A stretch of DNA of 64,000 nucleotides, taken from NCBI RefSeq assembly GCF_902827225.1, contig NZ_LR792632.1:1011030-1075029 (forward strand), in the 5' to 3' direction. Both the position numbers and the translations under genes were made by a program. The DNA is from Methanocaldococcus lauensis. GTDB taxonomy: Archaea > AGJL01 > Methanococci > Methanococcales > Methanocaldococcaceae. Shown here one piece after another: positions 47,706 to 57,237 of this stretch; position 1 is the first letter of the stretch; the number at the start of each line of letters is the position of its first letter. Below the pieces are notes generated by a model. The model had not been told where the DNA came from, searched no databases, and worked only from the letters and a program-made list of their open reading frames with translations.

Positions 47706-47869
47706 ATTAATTTTATATTTTTTATTCTTCAATTATCTTACTTTTTATTTACATTAATATTTTTACTAAACTTTCATTATACACTAATATAGAAAATTTT
47801 AAATATATTGAAAGAAAATTTATTCTTATAAAATTATAAAGGTGAATAGTATTTTAAACGTTCTAATAT

Positions 47870-48322
47870 ATGGAGTTTTATTTATCATCTCATCTATATT
47901 ATATATTAGTTAAAAAGGATAAGTCGTTCTTAATACTGTCTATATTATGTTTTATAGTGTTAATTTTACAATTCTTAAGTATAAATCCATATTTATACAT
48001 ATTAGAATTATTTTTGGTTATGGGTATAATTATAACTACACTGTATATTTTAAGAAAAGATAAATTTTTGTTATTTTTAGCAGTTTTTGGATTAATAATT
48101 CCTTTTTTACAATTTGACATTCCAAAATTTCCATATAATATTTTATCATTTCCTTTATTTATCTATGTTAAATTATTTGTTCCTAAAAATATGGGAGGAA
48201 GTTATTATTACAGTCCTTTTGTAGTAATTCCTCTATCTATGTATGGTTGGATATTGATTGGTTTAATAATAAAGATAATTTATAAATATTTAAATAAATT
48301 AAAAATAGATTATAATTCATAA
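47870..48322 (+). CDS. Small polytopic membrane protein, probable N-terminal frameshift
   Basis: 150 codons in the main frame, with three or four hydrophobic helices (FLILSILCFIVLILQFL, YILELFLVMGIIITTLYIL, FLLFLAVFGLIIPFL, VVIPLSMYGWILIGLIIKII). The ATG at 47870 has no ribosome site, whereas AAAGGTGA at 47838-47845 leads into another frame that encodes a TM-like segment (LNVLIYGVLFIISSILYI) up to 47910 and then stops. Joining the frames by one base near 47895-47906, in a TA-rich run, would give a full-length protein. Family unknown. Confidence 0.6.
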   Translation: MEFYLSSHLYYILVKKDKSFLILSILCFIVLILQFLSINPYLYILELFLVMGIIITTLYILRKDKFLLFLAVFGLIIPFLQFDIPKFPYNILSFPLFIYVKLFVPKNMGGSYYYSPFVVIPLSMYGWILIGLIIKIIYKYLNKLKIDYNS

Positions 48323-48338
48323 TTAGGGAGGGACATTT

Positions 48339-48803
48339 ATGACAAAAAATATAAATATGGAGTATGTTTTGGCATCTTTAACTTATATATCCTTCATAAT
48401 ACTTCCAGTTTTAGTTCCTTTGATATTTGCTATTATTTTTAGGAAAAATAAATTTATATTATTCCATTCAATTCAGGCAATGTTTATTCACATAATTTTA
48501 TTGGAATTTATATCCCTATCAATCCCATTCTTTAAATCTATTTGTAAATATATTTTTATTTTATCCATAAACACTCAAAATCCTATGATTGATAATTTAG
48601 AGATTGTTTTTGGAATATTGTATCTATTAGTTGTTATAACACCAATTTTATTAGGAACATATTATTCCTCTGGTGGAAAATGGTTTAGATTTCCATTGAT
48701 TGGGTTTATTTCTGAAAAGATTGTATATTATTTAGACAAAATAAATATTTATTATTTATTATTTGGTTTGATTATAGTAGTTCCAATATTTTACACAAAA
48801 TAA
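48339..48803 (+). CDS. Four-helix membrane protein, DUF4870-like
   Basis: 154 aa: LASLTYISFIILPVLVPLIFAIIF, then NKFILFHSIQAMFIHIILLEFI with the HSIQA motif of DUF4870-like proteins, LEIVFGILYLLVVITPILLG and a final helix. GGGAGGGAC precedes the ATG, 16 bp after the previous gene, so it is cotranscribed with it. Function unknown. Confidence 0.72.
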   Translation: MTKNINMEYVLASLTYISFIILPVLVPLIFAIIFRKNKFILFHSIQAMFIHIILLEFISLSIPFFKSICKYIFILSINTQNPMIDNLEIVFGILYLLVVITPILLGTYYSSGGKWFRFPLIGFISEKIVYYLDKINIYYLLFGLIIVVPIFYTK

Positions 48804-48859
48804 CAATATATAAATATTTATAGATTAAAATAAACTTTAACAAAAATTAAGTGATAGTT

Positions 48860-49273
48860 ATGGATATAAATGAAATGCAAAATAAAAAACTGAAAAATAA
48901 AAGATTGGGGCTTATAATTGGTAGTATTATTTGGTTTGGAATATTATTCTTATCAGTTATTGTTAGTTTCTATCTACTAATCATACAATTTAAATGTACT
49001 GATGAAATTAGTTATTTGTTGTATGTCCTTACTACTCTTTTATTTTCAACCTGTATCTTAATTGGGATTTATTGGTTTAATGAAGGAAATCCAGTAATTA
49101 AAAAATTACTAAAAATAGATGGAACATTTTTAATAGTCGGAATTATAATAGCTATATTCGAGATTATATTAAATCAACCTTATCATCATTATAATGAATA
49201 TTTACCTTTAACAATCTATATGATTAGGTTAATGCTTGTCTATATGTCAATTGATGAGTTAGTATTATATTAA
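48860..49273 (+). CDS. Small four-helix membrane protein
   Basis: 137 aa: a basic start (NEMQNKKLKNKRLG), then four hydrophobic helices (LIIGSIIWFGILFLSVIVSF, LLYVLTTLLFSTCILIGIYW, TFLIVGIIIAIFEIIL, YLPLTIYMIRLMLVYMSI). The ATG at 48860 follows AAGTGATAGTT. No family recognised; third of three small membrane genes in a row. Confidence 0.65.
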   Translation: MDINEMQNKKLKNKRLGLIIGSIIWFGILFLSVIVSFYLLIIQFKCTDEISYLLYVLTTLLFSTCILIGIYWFNEGNPVIKKLLKIDGTFLIVGIIIAIFEIILNQPYHHYNEYLPLTIYMIRLMLVYMSIDELVLY

Positions 49274-49315
49274 CATTTTCAAATTGATAATAATAAAAAT
49301 TGATATGGTGAAAAT

Positions 49316-50038
49316 ATGAAAGTTCTCGTTTCTGGAATTGTAGATTTATCAACAATTGACTATCCAAAAAAATGCTCTTCTGTTATATTTTTGTATGGTT
49401 GTAATATGAGATGTCCATACTGTCACAATTTAAAATATATCTTAGAGCATAAAAATGAAATGACTGTGGATGAGTTATTTAAAAATATAGATTTTTTCTT
49501 CTCTGAGGCAATAGTTATAAGTGGGGGAGAACCTACTCTACAAAAAGATGCAGTAATTGAAATAGCAAGATATTCTAAAAAAAATGGATTTCCAGTGAAA
49601 ATTGACACTAATGGAACTAATCCAGAAGTTATTGAATATTTAATAAATCACAATCTTATTGATTATGTTGCAGTTGATGTAAAATGTAGATTTGATAAAT
49701 ATAAAGAATTTACAAAATGTAAGGAGGATGGAGAAGAAATTAAAAAGAAGATATTAAAAATTATTGATTTATGTAAAAAAAATAACGTCTTTGTTGAATG
49801 TAGAACTACATATGTTCCAAAGGTTATGGATAAAAGTGATATTGAGGAAATAGCAAAAACTGTTAAAAATTGTGATTTATATGTTATTCAACAATTTGAA
49901 CCAAAAGATGCTTACGATAAAGAATTTAGAAAACTACCCTCTCCAAAAGAAAAAGAACTAAGAGAATTGGGAAAAATAGCAAAGAAATATATAAATAATG
50001 TCAATATAAGAACTGTAAATGGTGTTTTTGAAATTTAA
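49316..50038 (+). CDS. Glycyl-radical enzyme activating protein (radical SAM)
   Basis: 240 aa. CNMRCPYC gives the CxxxCxxC cluster site at the FLYGCNM position, with VISGGEPTL and DTNGTNPEV next. This is the pyruvate formate-lyase/anaerobic ribonucleotide reductase activase type. The glycyl-radical partner is not in the window; anaerobic ribonucleotide reductase is the likeliest target. GGTGAAAAT precedes the ATG. Confidence 0.87.
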   Translation: MKVLVSGIVDLSTIDYPKKCSSVIFLYGCNMRCPYCHNLKYILEHKNEMTVDELFKNIDFFFSEAIVISGGEPTLQKDAVIEIARYSKKNGFPVKIDTNGTNPEVIEYLINHNLIDYVAVDVKCRFDKYKEFTKCKEDGEEIKKKILKIIDLCKKNNVFVECRTTYVPKVMDKSDIEEIAKTVKNCDLYVIQQFEPKDAYDKEFRKLPSPKEKELRELGKIAKKYINNVNIRTVNGVFEI

Positions 50039-50043
50039 ATAAT

Positions 50044-50445
50044 TTATTTATTTCCTCCAAGAACTCTTGCTATTTTATACTGACCAACTGCCTCTATATA
50101 CTCTACTTCACATCCTGGTTCTAAACCTTCAATACCTTCTGGAATTGGTAATTCTAAGGTTTCATAAGTTTGTAAGTCCATTATTTGTACCATATCTCCC
50201 ATAATTGCTAAAACTTGCCCTTTTCTTCTGTCAATTATTGGTACTTCTACTTTACTTGATGTTGGAGCAACGAATTCTTTTTTAACTTTTTCAAATAGTC
50301 CAATTCCCACTACTCTTGCCTTAGCTCCTCCGTGTTTTCCTGGCTTTGAAACACTGATATCTACAATTTCACATGGGATTCCATCTATCATAACATACTG
50401 TCCTACTTTCAATGAACCAACATTAACTTGCTTAGTTCCTGGCAT
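50044..50445 (-). CDS. eif5a: Translation initiation factor 5A
   Basis: 133 aa, full length for archaeal aIF5A: SH3-like N-domain, the hypusine loop [12 protein letters not shown] with the modified lysine at K37, and a C-terminal OB fold ([16 protein letters not shown]). The ATG at 50445 follows AAAGGTGATAAA; eight upstream codons are ignored. It is convergent with the activase gene, 5 bp apart. Confidence 0.96.
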   Translation of the reverse strand: MPGTKQVNVGSLKVGQYVMIDGIPCEIVDISVSKPGKHGGAKARVVGIGLFEKVKKEFVAPTSSKVEVPIIDRRKGQVLAIMGDMVQIMDLQTYETLELPIPEGIEGLEPGCEVEYIEAVGQYKIARVLGGNK

Positions 50446-50511
50446 TTTATCACCTTTAACTAATTTCATTAAAGAGGTTTTTTATAACTATTTCTTTATG
50501 TTATATAAATA

Positions 50512-52017
50512 TTACTCTCCTTTATATTCTTGATTATTTTCTTTTATTATAAGGTTAATATGCATTGATATACCACCAATTGCTGCAGCAATCTTTTTGT
50601 TTTTTTCAAAGACTTTTTCTGAAACAACACTATATAGATCTCTTGATTCTAAAGCATATTTGACCATCAATTTCTTTAATTTAGGCATATTTTGTTCAAC
50701 ATAGTGTGTTGATATATTCCCTTTTAAGAAGTTTTCCTCCTCTAAAACAGCTCTATGAAATGGAATGTTTGTAGTAACACCAACAATAACATATTCTTTT
50801 AAAGCCCTTCTCATCCTTGCTATTGCCTCCTCTCTACTATTTCCATATGTTATTAATTTTGCAATCATTGGATCATAATATGGAGGAATCTCCGCCCCTC
50901 CGCAGACTCCACTATCTATTCTAACTCCTGGCCCTCCAGGAGATCTATAAAGTTTTATTTTTCCAGGGCATGGAACGAAGTCATTTAAAGGATCTTCCGC
51001 GTTAATTCTACACTCAATAGCATGTCCTCTTATCTTAACATCTTCCTGCTTTATACTTAACTCCTCTCCTGCCGCTATTCTAATCATAGCCTTAACTAAA
51101 TCAATTCCAGTAACTTGTTCTGTAACTGTATGCTCAACCTGAATCCTTGTATTCATCTCTAAGAAGTAAAAGTTACCATTTTCATATAAGAATTCAACAG
51201 TCCCTGCACTATCGTAATTTATTGCCTTTCCTGCTTTGATTGCAGCCTCCCCCATCCTTTCTCTTAACTCTTCAGTCATTATTGGAGACGGAGCCTCCTC
51301 TATCAACTTTTGATGTCTTCTTTGAATTGAACACTCTCTATCTCCTAAATGAATAATATTTCCATGCTTATCTCCTAATAACTGTATCTCTATATGTCTT
51401 GGATTCTCTAAGTATTTTTCAATGAATACCGTTGGATCTCCAAATGCACTCTTTGCAATATTTCTTGCTGACTCAATAACTTCTTTTAACTCCTCTTTAT
51501 TATAGGCAACACTCATTCCCATTCCGCCACCGCCAGCGGAGGCCTTAACAACCACAGGAAACCCTATCTGTTCCGCAATTTCTATTGCCTCATCAATATC
51601 TTCAACAGCCCCTTCACTTCCGGGTATTAAAGGAACTCCTGCCTTTCTCATAATTTTTTTAGCATTAATTTTACTACCCATAGCCTCTATAGCATCAGGA
51701 TTAGGTCCTATAAACTCAAAACCAGCCTTTTTTACAGCCCTTGCAAATTCAGCATTTTCTGCTAAGAATCCATATCCTGGATGAATTGCATCAACTTTTG
51801 CCTTTTCAGCAACATTGAGGATTGCGTCAATATTTAAATAACTCTTTGCCGCTGGAGGTTCCCCTATACAGTATGCTTCATCTGCCAAAGAAACATGTAA
51901 AGATTTTTTATCTGCCTTAGAATATACAGCAACAGTTTTTATTCCAAGTTCCCAACAAGCTCTTATAATTCTAATGGCAATTTCTCCCCTATTTGCAATT
52001 AAAACCTTGTTAAACAT
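50512..52017 (-). CDS. pycA: Pyruvate carboxylase subunit A (biotin carboxylase)
   Basis: 501 aa ATP-grasp enzyme: N-terminal [18 protein letters not shown], the glycine loop [20 protein letters not shown]-type [35 protein letters not shown] and a C-terminal domain. It carboxylates the biotin of PycB; together they make oxaloacetate from pyruvate, the anaplerotic entry into the reductive TCA steps. The ATG at 52017 follows GGGTGAAAAG. It is 43 bp downstream of pycB. Confidence 0.96.
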   Translation of the reverse strand: MFNKVLIANRGEIAIRIIRACWELGIKTVAVYSKADKKSLHVSLADEAYCIGEPPAAKSYLNIDAILNVAEKAKVDAIHPGYGFLAENAEFARAVKKAGFEFIGPNPDAIEAMGSKINAKKIMRKAGVPLIPGSEGAVEDIDEAIEIAEQIGFPVVVKASAGGGGMGMSVAYNKEELKEVIESARNIAKSAFGDPTVFIEKYLENPRHIEIQLLGDKHGNIIHLGDRECSIQRRHQKLIEEAPSPIMTEELRERMGEAAIKAGKAINYDSAGTVEFLYENGNFYFLEMNTRIQVEHTVTEQVTGIDLVKAMIRIAAGEELSIKQEDVKIRGHAIECRINAEDPLNDFVPCPGKIKLYRSPGGPGVRIDSGVCGGAEIPPYYDPMIAKLITYGNSREEAIARMRRALKEYVIVGVTTNIPFHRAVLEEENFLKGNISTHYVEQNMPKLKKLMVKYALESRDLYSVVSEKVFEKNKKIAAAIGGISMHINLIIKENNQEYKGE

Positions 52018-52060
52018 ACTTTTCACCCTAACATAAAAAAGATTAATTGAATTATTTAGG

Positions 52061-53764
52061 TTATTTTATAATCATAATTACATCTCCTACATTTACGGCA
52101 TCTCCTTCGTCAATTAATATCTTCTCAACAGTTCCTTCAACAGGGCTTTCTATTGGATGTTCCATCTTCATAGCCTCTAATACTACAATAACATCTCCTT
52201 TTTTAACTCTATCTCCTTCTTTAACTTTAATTTTTGTTACAATTCCTCTAAATGGAGATGTTACTGCTCCTTCAATTTCAGCAGTAATAATTTCTTTCTT
52301 TCTTTTCAATTCAGTTCCTATCTTTGGCTCAATTTTAACTTCAAACTTTTCTCCATCAACTTCTACAATATACTCTGTTGGAATTTCTAAAATCTTTCCT
52401 ATATCTTTCTCTTTTGGTATTGGTTCAGGTTTTAACTCTCCTCTTAAGAATTTAACTGCTATTTGTGGATATAGTGCGTATGTTAAAATATCTTCTTCTT
52501 TTTTCACAATGCCTTTTTCTTCTGCTTCTTTCTTTACCTTCTCCCATTCTGGCTCTAACAAGTCTGCAGGTCTGCAAGTAATTGGTCTCTCACCTTCATC
52601 TAAAACTCTCTTTAATAATTCTGGATTTATTGGTGCTGGTGGCTTTCCATAATATCCTTTTACATAATTAACAACTTCATTAGTGATAATTTTATATCTT
52701 TCCTCAGTTAAGACATTCAAAACTGCCTGAGTTCCAACAATTTGAGATGTAGGAGTAACCAATGGTGGATAACCTAAATCTTTTCTAACTCTTGGTATTT
52801 CTTTTAAGACATCTTCAAGTTTATCTAAGGCACCTTGCTCTTTAAGTTGTGAAATTAAGTTTGACAACATTCCCCCTGGAACTTGGTATATTAATACTCT
52901 TGCATCTACAATTTGGGATATTGGGGATATTAACATTTTGTATTTTTCTCTAACCTTCATAAAGTAATCTCTAATTTCATTTAATAATTTTAAGTCCAAT
53001 CCTGTATCGTATTTAGTTCCTTTTAACGCCGCCACGATACTCTCTGTTGGAGGTTGAGAAGTTCCCATAGCAAATGGAGATATTGCACAATCTACAATAT
53101 CTGCCCCTGCCTCAATAACCTTTATGTATGTCATTGGAGCCAATCCACTTGTACAGTGACTATGAACCCCAACAGGTACTGAAACTTCTTCTTTAAGTCT
53201 TTTAACTAACTCATAACCTTCATAAGGTGTTAATAATCCTGCCATATCTTTAATGTATATTGTATCACATCCCAATTCTTCCAACTTTTTTGCTAATTCT
53301 ACATACTGATCAATTGTATGGACTGGACTTATTGTGTAACATATCGCCCCTTGAACCTCTGCCCCTACTCTTTTAGCAGTCTTTATAGCAGTTATCATAT
53401 TTCTTACATCATTCAAAGCGTCAAAAATTCTAAATATATCAATTCCATTTTCGTATGCTTTAATTACAAATTTTTCAACTATATCGTCAGGGTAATGCCT
53501 ATAACCAACTAAATTCTGCCCCCTTAAAAGCATCTGTAGTGGAGTATTTTGAATCCTCTTTTTTAACTCTCTCAACCTCTCCCAAGGATCTTCATTTAAA
53601 TATCTAATACAGACATCAAAAGTAGCTCCTCCCCAGACTTCCATAGAATAGAATCCAACTTCATCCATCTTTTCGGCAATTGGCAACATATCTTCAGTTC
53701 TCATCCTTGTGGCTATTAACGATTGTTGTGCATCTCTAAAAGTAGTATCTGTTATTTTAACCAT
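52061..53764 (-). CDS. pycB: Pyruvate carboxylase subunit B (carboxyltransferase and biotin carrier)
   Basis: 567 aa. The HMGL-like carboxyltransferase barrel begins [20 protein letters not shown] and has the metal and substrate segments [24 protein letters not shown] and HSHCTSGLA. After a linker the biotinyl domain ends the protein, with [10 protein letters not shown] and biotin on K533. It depends on biotin, whose synthesis genes are in the same window. First gene of pycB-pycA. Confidence 0.96.
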   Translation of the reverse strand: MVKITDTTFRDAQQSLIATRMRTEDMLPIAEKMDEVGFYSMEVWGGATFDVCIRYLNEDPWERLRELKKRIQNTPLQMLLRGQNLVGYRHYPDDIVEKFVIKAYENGIDIFRIFDALNDVRNMITAIKTAKRVGAEVQGAICYTISPVHTIDQYVELAKKLEELGCDTIYIKDMAGLLTPYEGYELVKRLKEEVSVPVGVHSHCTSGLAPMTYIKVIEAGADIVDCAISPFAMGTSQPPTESIVAALKGTKYDTGLDLKLLNEIRDYFMKVREKYKMLISPISQIVDARVLIYQVPGGMLSNLISQLKEQGALDKLEDVLKEIPRVRKDLGYPPLVTPTSQIVGTQAVLNVLTEERYKIITNEVVNYVKGYYGKPPAPINPELLKRVLDEGERPITCRPADLLEPEWEKVKKEAEEKGIVKKEEDILTYALYPQIAVKFLRGELKPEPIPKEKDIGKILEIPTEYIVEVDGEKFEVKIEPKIGTELKRKKEIITAEIEGAVTSPFRGIVTKIKVKEGDRVKKGDVIVVLEAMKMEHPIESPVEGTVEKILIDEGDAVNVGDVIMIIK

Positions 53765-53935
53765 TCTTATCCCTCATTATAGTTATATCCATTTTTAAAA
53801 ATAGAATAGAAAACAATATTTGTGGCATTTATATCAAAAATTGATAAATTGAATAGACTAAAAAGTGATTGATATTAAGTTTTATCGTGACATAAATATT
53901 GGGCGAAATAATATTTATGCTTTACTTAGAGAAAT

Positions 53936-54835
53936 CTATATTTTATTAACTACGAAATTTTCAGGAAATTTTCCGCTAATAATCTTCAATATATCTGTCC
54001 TTGTGATAATTCCAATGATTTTGTCATTTTCATCTACAATAACTAACCTACCCACATTGTTTTTATTCATAATAACCAGTGCATCATATATCTTTTCATC
54101 TTTATGAATTGTTATAACATTTCTGTTCATAACTTCCCCTACTTTTTTATCTACATTGTCTATATTCTCAGCAATATCGTGCAAACTGATTATTCCTACT
54201 AATTTATCATCATCGACAACAGGAGCCCCACTAATGTTTTTTTCTGCAAATAACTTGGCTGTCTCTCTTAAAGTATTTTCAGGAGATACAGTATAAACCT
54301 CCTTAATTCCCACATCTCCAACTCTAATATTTGGAATACTTGAAACTCCCAATACATCAATTAATAAAATTCTATGAATATCATCTCTTCCTATAATTCT
54401 ACCATTTATTATTATTTTATTATGATATGTAGGTCCAACCCTTATAAGGTCTCCAATGTTGAAATATTTCGTATCTCCTTCAATGTGTATCTTAGAGGAA
54501 CAACATTTTTCGTGAGTAACAGTATCAAATTCTATTTTTATTACTTTAACTCCTTCAACTTTTTTTCCTTCTTTGTATATTGGAACTATAATTTCTCCTT
54601 CATCTCCCAAACCTAAGGCTCTATACGCTTTACTTGTAGGGACATATCCCCCTTTTGGTCCGGGAACACCATCAACTAAATCTAATGCCCTTAACGCCTG
54701 CATTTGGTTTCTAATGGTTCCTGGATTTCTATTTAATCTGAGAGCTATTTCAGTTCCCTTAATTGGCCTATTTTTTTCTCTATAAAGATTTATAAGTTCC
54801 TGTAAAATCTCTCTTTGAATAACAGTTAGTTCCAT
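53936..54835 (-). CDS. Winged-helix and two-CBS-domain regulator
   Basis: 299 aa. The N-terminal winged helix (MELTVIQREILQELINLYREK, TIRNQMQALRALDLVDGVPGPKGGY) is HrcA-like; a middle domain (about 80-165) of beta strands carries EKCCSSKIHIEGD with a CC pair; then two CBS motifs (VYTVSPENTLRETAKLFAEKNISGAPVV and EVMNRNVITIHKDEKIYDALVIM). Probably a transcription factor that senses an adenine nucleotide or S-adenosyl compound. Target genes unknown; pycB lies downstream and the methyltransferase gene is divergent. Confidence 0.85.
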   Translation of the reverse strand: MELTVIQREILQELINLYREKNRPIKGTEIALRLNRNPGTIRNQMQALRALDLVDGVPGPKGGYVPTSKAYRALGLGDEGEIIVPIYKEGKKVEGVKVIKIEFDTVTHEKCCSSKIHIEGDTKYFNIGDLIRVGPTYHNKIIINGRIIGRDDIHRILLIDVLGVSSIPNIRVGDVGIKEVYTVSPENTLRETAKLFAEKNISGAPVVDDDKLVGIISLHDIAENIDNVDKKVGEVMNRNVITIHKDEKIYDALVIMNKNNVGRLVIVDENDKIIGIITRTDILKIISGKFPENFVVNKI

Positions 54836-54985
54836 AAAAATCCCCTAAACTCTTCATGATTATAAATGATGATAAATCATTGACATATATGATAAATATT
54901 ATGAAACTATATAAATATATAATTATCGATTTGATTTTAATTGAAATTTTATGATTATAATGAGAACAACTTTTTGGTGAAGATT

Positions 54986-55843
54986 ATGAATTATTTAACA
55001 TCAAAAATTGCTAAGGAAATTTTAAACTCAAAATCTAATGAGATTTTTATAAATTTGGACTTAAATAAAACTGATAAAAAAGAAAAAATAATAATTGATA
55101 GAAAAAATGAAATAGTTAAGTTTCCTGAGGGAAATATTAATTTTGAAATTTTAAAGAAAATAGCTAAGGATGAAGGACATATATACTTTATAAAAGATGG
55201 AAATGTCTTTAAAGCGGCAATTTCTAATAATGGCTATTATAAGTTAGTTCCTACAATACCTCCAACAATTGAAATAAATGGAATAAGAATGCACAGAACT
55301 AAGGAAGTTGATCCATATCAAGATACTTTAAATAAAATCAACTCTGTAAAAGTTAAAAAAGGAGAGAAGGTTTTAGACACCTGTATGGGTTTGGGTTATA
55401 CGGCAATTGAAGCATATAAAAGAGGAGCAAAGGTTATAACGATAGAAAAAAATCCAAATGTTTTGGAGTTGGCTAAAATTAATCCATACAGTGAGGAGTT
55501 ATTTAAAGGAGATATAAAGATAATATTAGGGGATGCCTTTGATGTTATAAAGACCTTTGATAATGAAGAGTTTGATGTAGTTATCCACGACCCTCCAAGA
55601 TTTAGTTTAGCAGGACATCTATACAGTGAAGAATTTTACAAAGAAATTTTTAGAGTTTTAAAACCTGGGGGTAGATTGTTTCATTATGTAGGCAATCCAG
55701 GAAAAAAATATAGAGGAAAAGATTTACAAAAGGGAGTAATGGATAGATTGAGAAAAGTAGGTTTTATAAAAGTTAAAAGAGTTCCAGAGGCTTTGGGAGT
55801 TGTAGCTATAAAACCAAAAGAAAAAGAAACTGAAAAAATTTAA
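54986..55843 (+). CDS. SAM-dependent methyltransferase
   Basis: 285 aa. The C-terminal two thirds are a class I fold: LDTCMGLGYTAIEAYKRGAKVITIEKNP (motif I and II), GDAFDVI, and VVIHDPPRFSLAGHLYSEEFY, where DPPRF replaces the DPPY of N-methyltransferases. VPEALGVVAIKPK closes the fold. Substrate unknown. The ATG at 54986 follows GGTGAAGATT; the open frame starting at 54941 is rejected. Confidence 0.84.
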   Translation: MNYLTSKIAKEILNSKSNEIFINLDLNKTDKKEKIIIDRKNEIVKFPEGNINFEILKKIAKDEGHIYFIKDGNVFKAAISNNGYYKLVPTIPPTIEINGIRMHRTKEVDPYQDTLNKINSVKVKKGEKVLDTCMGLGYTAIEAYKRGAKVITIEKNPNVLELAKINPYSEELFKGDIKIILGDAFDVIKTFDNEEFDVVIHDPPRFSLAGHLYSEEFYKEIFRVLKPGGRLFHYVGNPGKKYRGKDLQKGVMDRLRKVGFIKVKRVPEALGVVAIKPKEKETEKI

Positions 55844-55863
55844 AAAATATAGGATAAAATTAT

Positions 55864-57141
55864 TTATTTCCAATATTCCAATGCTTTTTTTAGTTCTGGA
55901 ATCTCCTCAGCCTTCTCTTCCAATGGTTTATTTTCCATTACTGCCTCAATTGCCGCTCTCATAGCCTTAGCCCCTGCAACTGTTCCATCTGGATGTCCGT
56001 GAATCCCTCCCCCTGCCTGAATAATCAAATCTCTACCTAAAATTTCAACTATCTTAGGAACCAATCTTGGATGAACTCCACCAGAAGACACTGGAAACAT
56101 TGATTTTATATTTGCCCAATCTTGATCAAAGAATATATTTTCATCATCTTTTTTAACTTTACTATAAATTATTTCATCTCTTATTGCCTTAACTTCCTTT
56201 TCCCCTCCCTCCATTTTTCCAACAACTGTTCCTATATGTAGTTGATCAACTCCTAACAATCTATATATTTTAGCCAATACAAGCATTGAAATACCAAAAT
56301 CCTTACTCCTTGTAATTGCCGCATGCATTGCCCTATGTCCGTGTATTATAAAGTTAAAGTCTTCCTCTCTAAATGACTGAACTGCTGAAAATCCAGTAAC
56401 TACCACATCTACCATAACATACTCACTACCAGCATCTTCACATATTTCAGCTCTTTTTATCATTTCTCTATATGGAGCAGTTATATTTGGCATATATGCC
56501 TTCCTTTCTCCAGTCTCTTCCTCTGCCTTATCTCTCATCTCTAAGGTTTTATAAACTCTATCTTCAAACTTATTAAATTCCTGAGAGGTTAAATTTTCAT
56601 CATCTTTAACGAGATCAACTCCCCCAATCCATGCATCATAAGCTACTTTAGCATGTTCCTCTGTCTTTAAACCAACCTTTGGCTTAACTATAGTTCCTAA
56701 TAATGGTCTATCTTTAATCTTTAAAGTTTCTCTAACTCCTTCAATTCCATACCTTGGCCCTTTATATTCTTTAACAAACTTCTTTGGAAATCTATAATCT
56801 AATATTCTTAAACCTTTAAGTATCTTCATTCCAAATATATTTCCAGCAATTCCTGCTAAGACACCAGGCATGTTGTTTATTTCAAAATCATACAATGGAT
56901 ATGCAATTTTTACTAATCCTACTTTATATCCATTTTCTTCTTTTAACTCTTTAATTTCATATACATTTGGTTTTAATTTTTCATAAATTTCGCTTTTCAT
57001 TGTTTGAACTTTAGTCCAAGTCCCAATAGAACTTTCTCCAGCAATTTCATTTGCTAATTTTTTTAGGTTATCTCCTTTAATTATCATACAAGATAACAAA
57101 TCATCCTCTGTAGGAACATATTCTAAGTTTATATAATCCAT
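55864..57141 (-). CDS. rbcL: Ribulose bisphosphate carboxylase, form III
   Basis: 425 aa archaeal RuBisCO. Catalytic K153 (GTIVKPKVGL), carbamylated K179 with D181 and E182 in GGVDLVKDDENL, the GHRAMHAAI segment, HIGTVVGKMEGG (loop 6) and SSGGVHP. Form III enzymes act in the AMP salvage path, turning ribulose bisphosphate and CO2 into two 3-phosphoglycerate. The start codon follows GGGGGAATTGCA. Divergent from cofA over 96 bp. The other AMP-pathway genes are not in the window. Confidence 0.96.
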   Translation of the reverse strand: MDYINLEYVPTEDDLLSCMIIKGDNLKKLANEIAGESSIGTWTKVQTMKSEIYEKLKPNVYEIKELKEENGYKVGLVKIAYPLYDFEINNMPGVLAGIAGNIFGMKILKGLRILDYRFPKKFVKEYKGPRYGIEGVRETLKIKDRPLLGTIVKPKVGLKTEEHAKVAYDAWIGGVDLVKDDENLTSQEFNKFEDRVYKTLEMRDKAEEETGERKAYMPNITAPYREMIKRAEICEDAGSEYVMVDVVVTGFSAVQSFREEDFNFIIHGHRAMHAAITRSKDFGISMLVLAKIYRLLGVDQLHIGTVVGKMEGGEKEVKAIRDEIIYSKVKKDDENIFFDQDWANIKSMFPVSSGGVHPRLVPKIVEILGRDLIIQAGGGIHGHPDGTVAGAKAMRAAIEAVMENKPLEEKAEEIPELKKALEYWK

Positions 57142-57192
57142 TGCAATTCCCCCACATCAATTTTTAATTAATCACATAATTTTAAGTATCAG

Positions 57193-57205
57193 TTATTATA
57201 TAAAT
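57193..57205 (+). promoter_or_regulatory. TATA box upstream of cofA
   Basis: TTATTATATAAAT-like sequence about 33-45 bp before the cofA ATG in the rbcL/cofA divergent gap; the only clear TATA element there on this strand. Confidence 0.45.
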
Positions 57206-57237
57206 AGATTTAGTTAAACCCTTAGTGGTGAAAATTT

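Noticed and set aside
52047-52652. 201-codon open frame antisense to pycB
   Set aside because: Shadow of the well-supported pycB biotinyl region; Ser/Ile/Phe-rich composition typical of antisense frames in AT-rich genes.
54860-54900. ATGATGATAAATCATTGAC region as a C/D box RNA
   Set aside because: A C-like box is present but no D box at the right distance; ordinary AT-rich promoter DNA.
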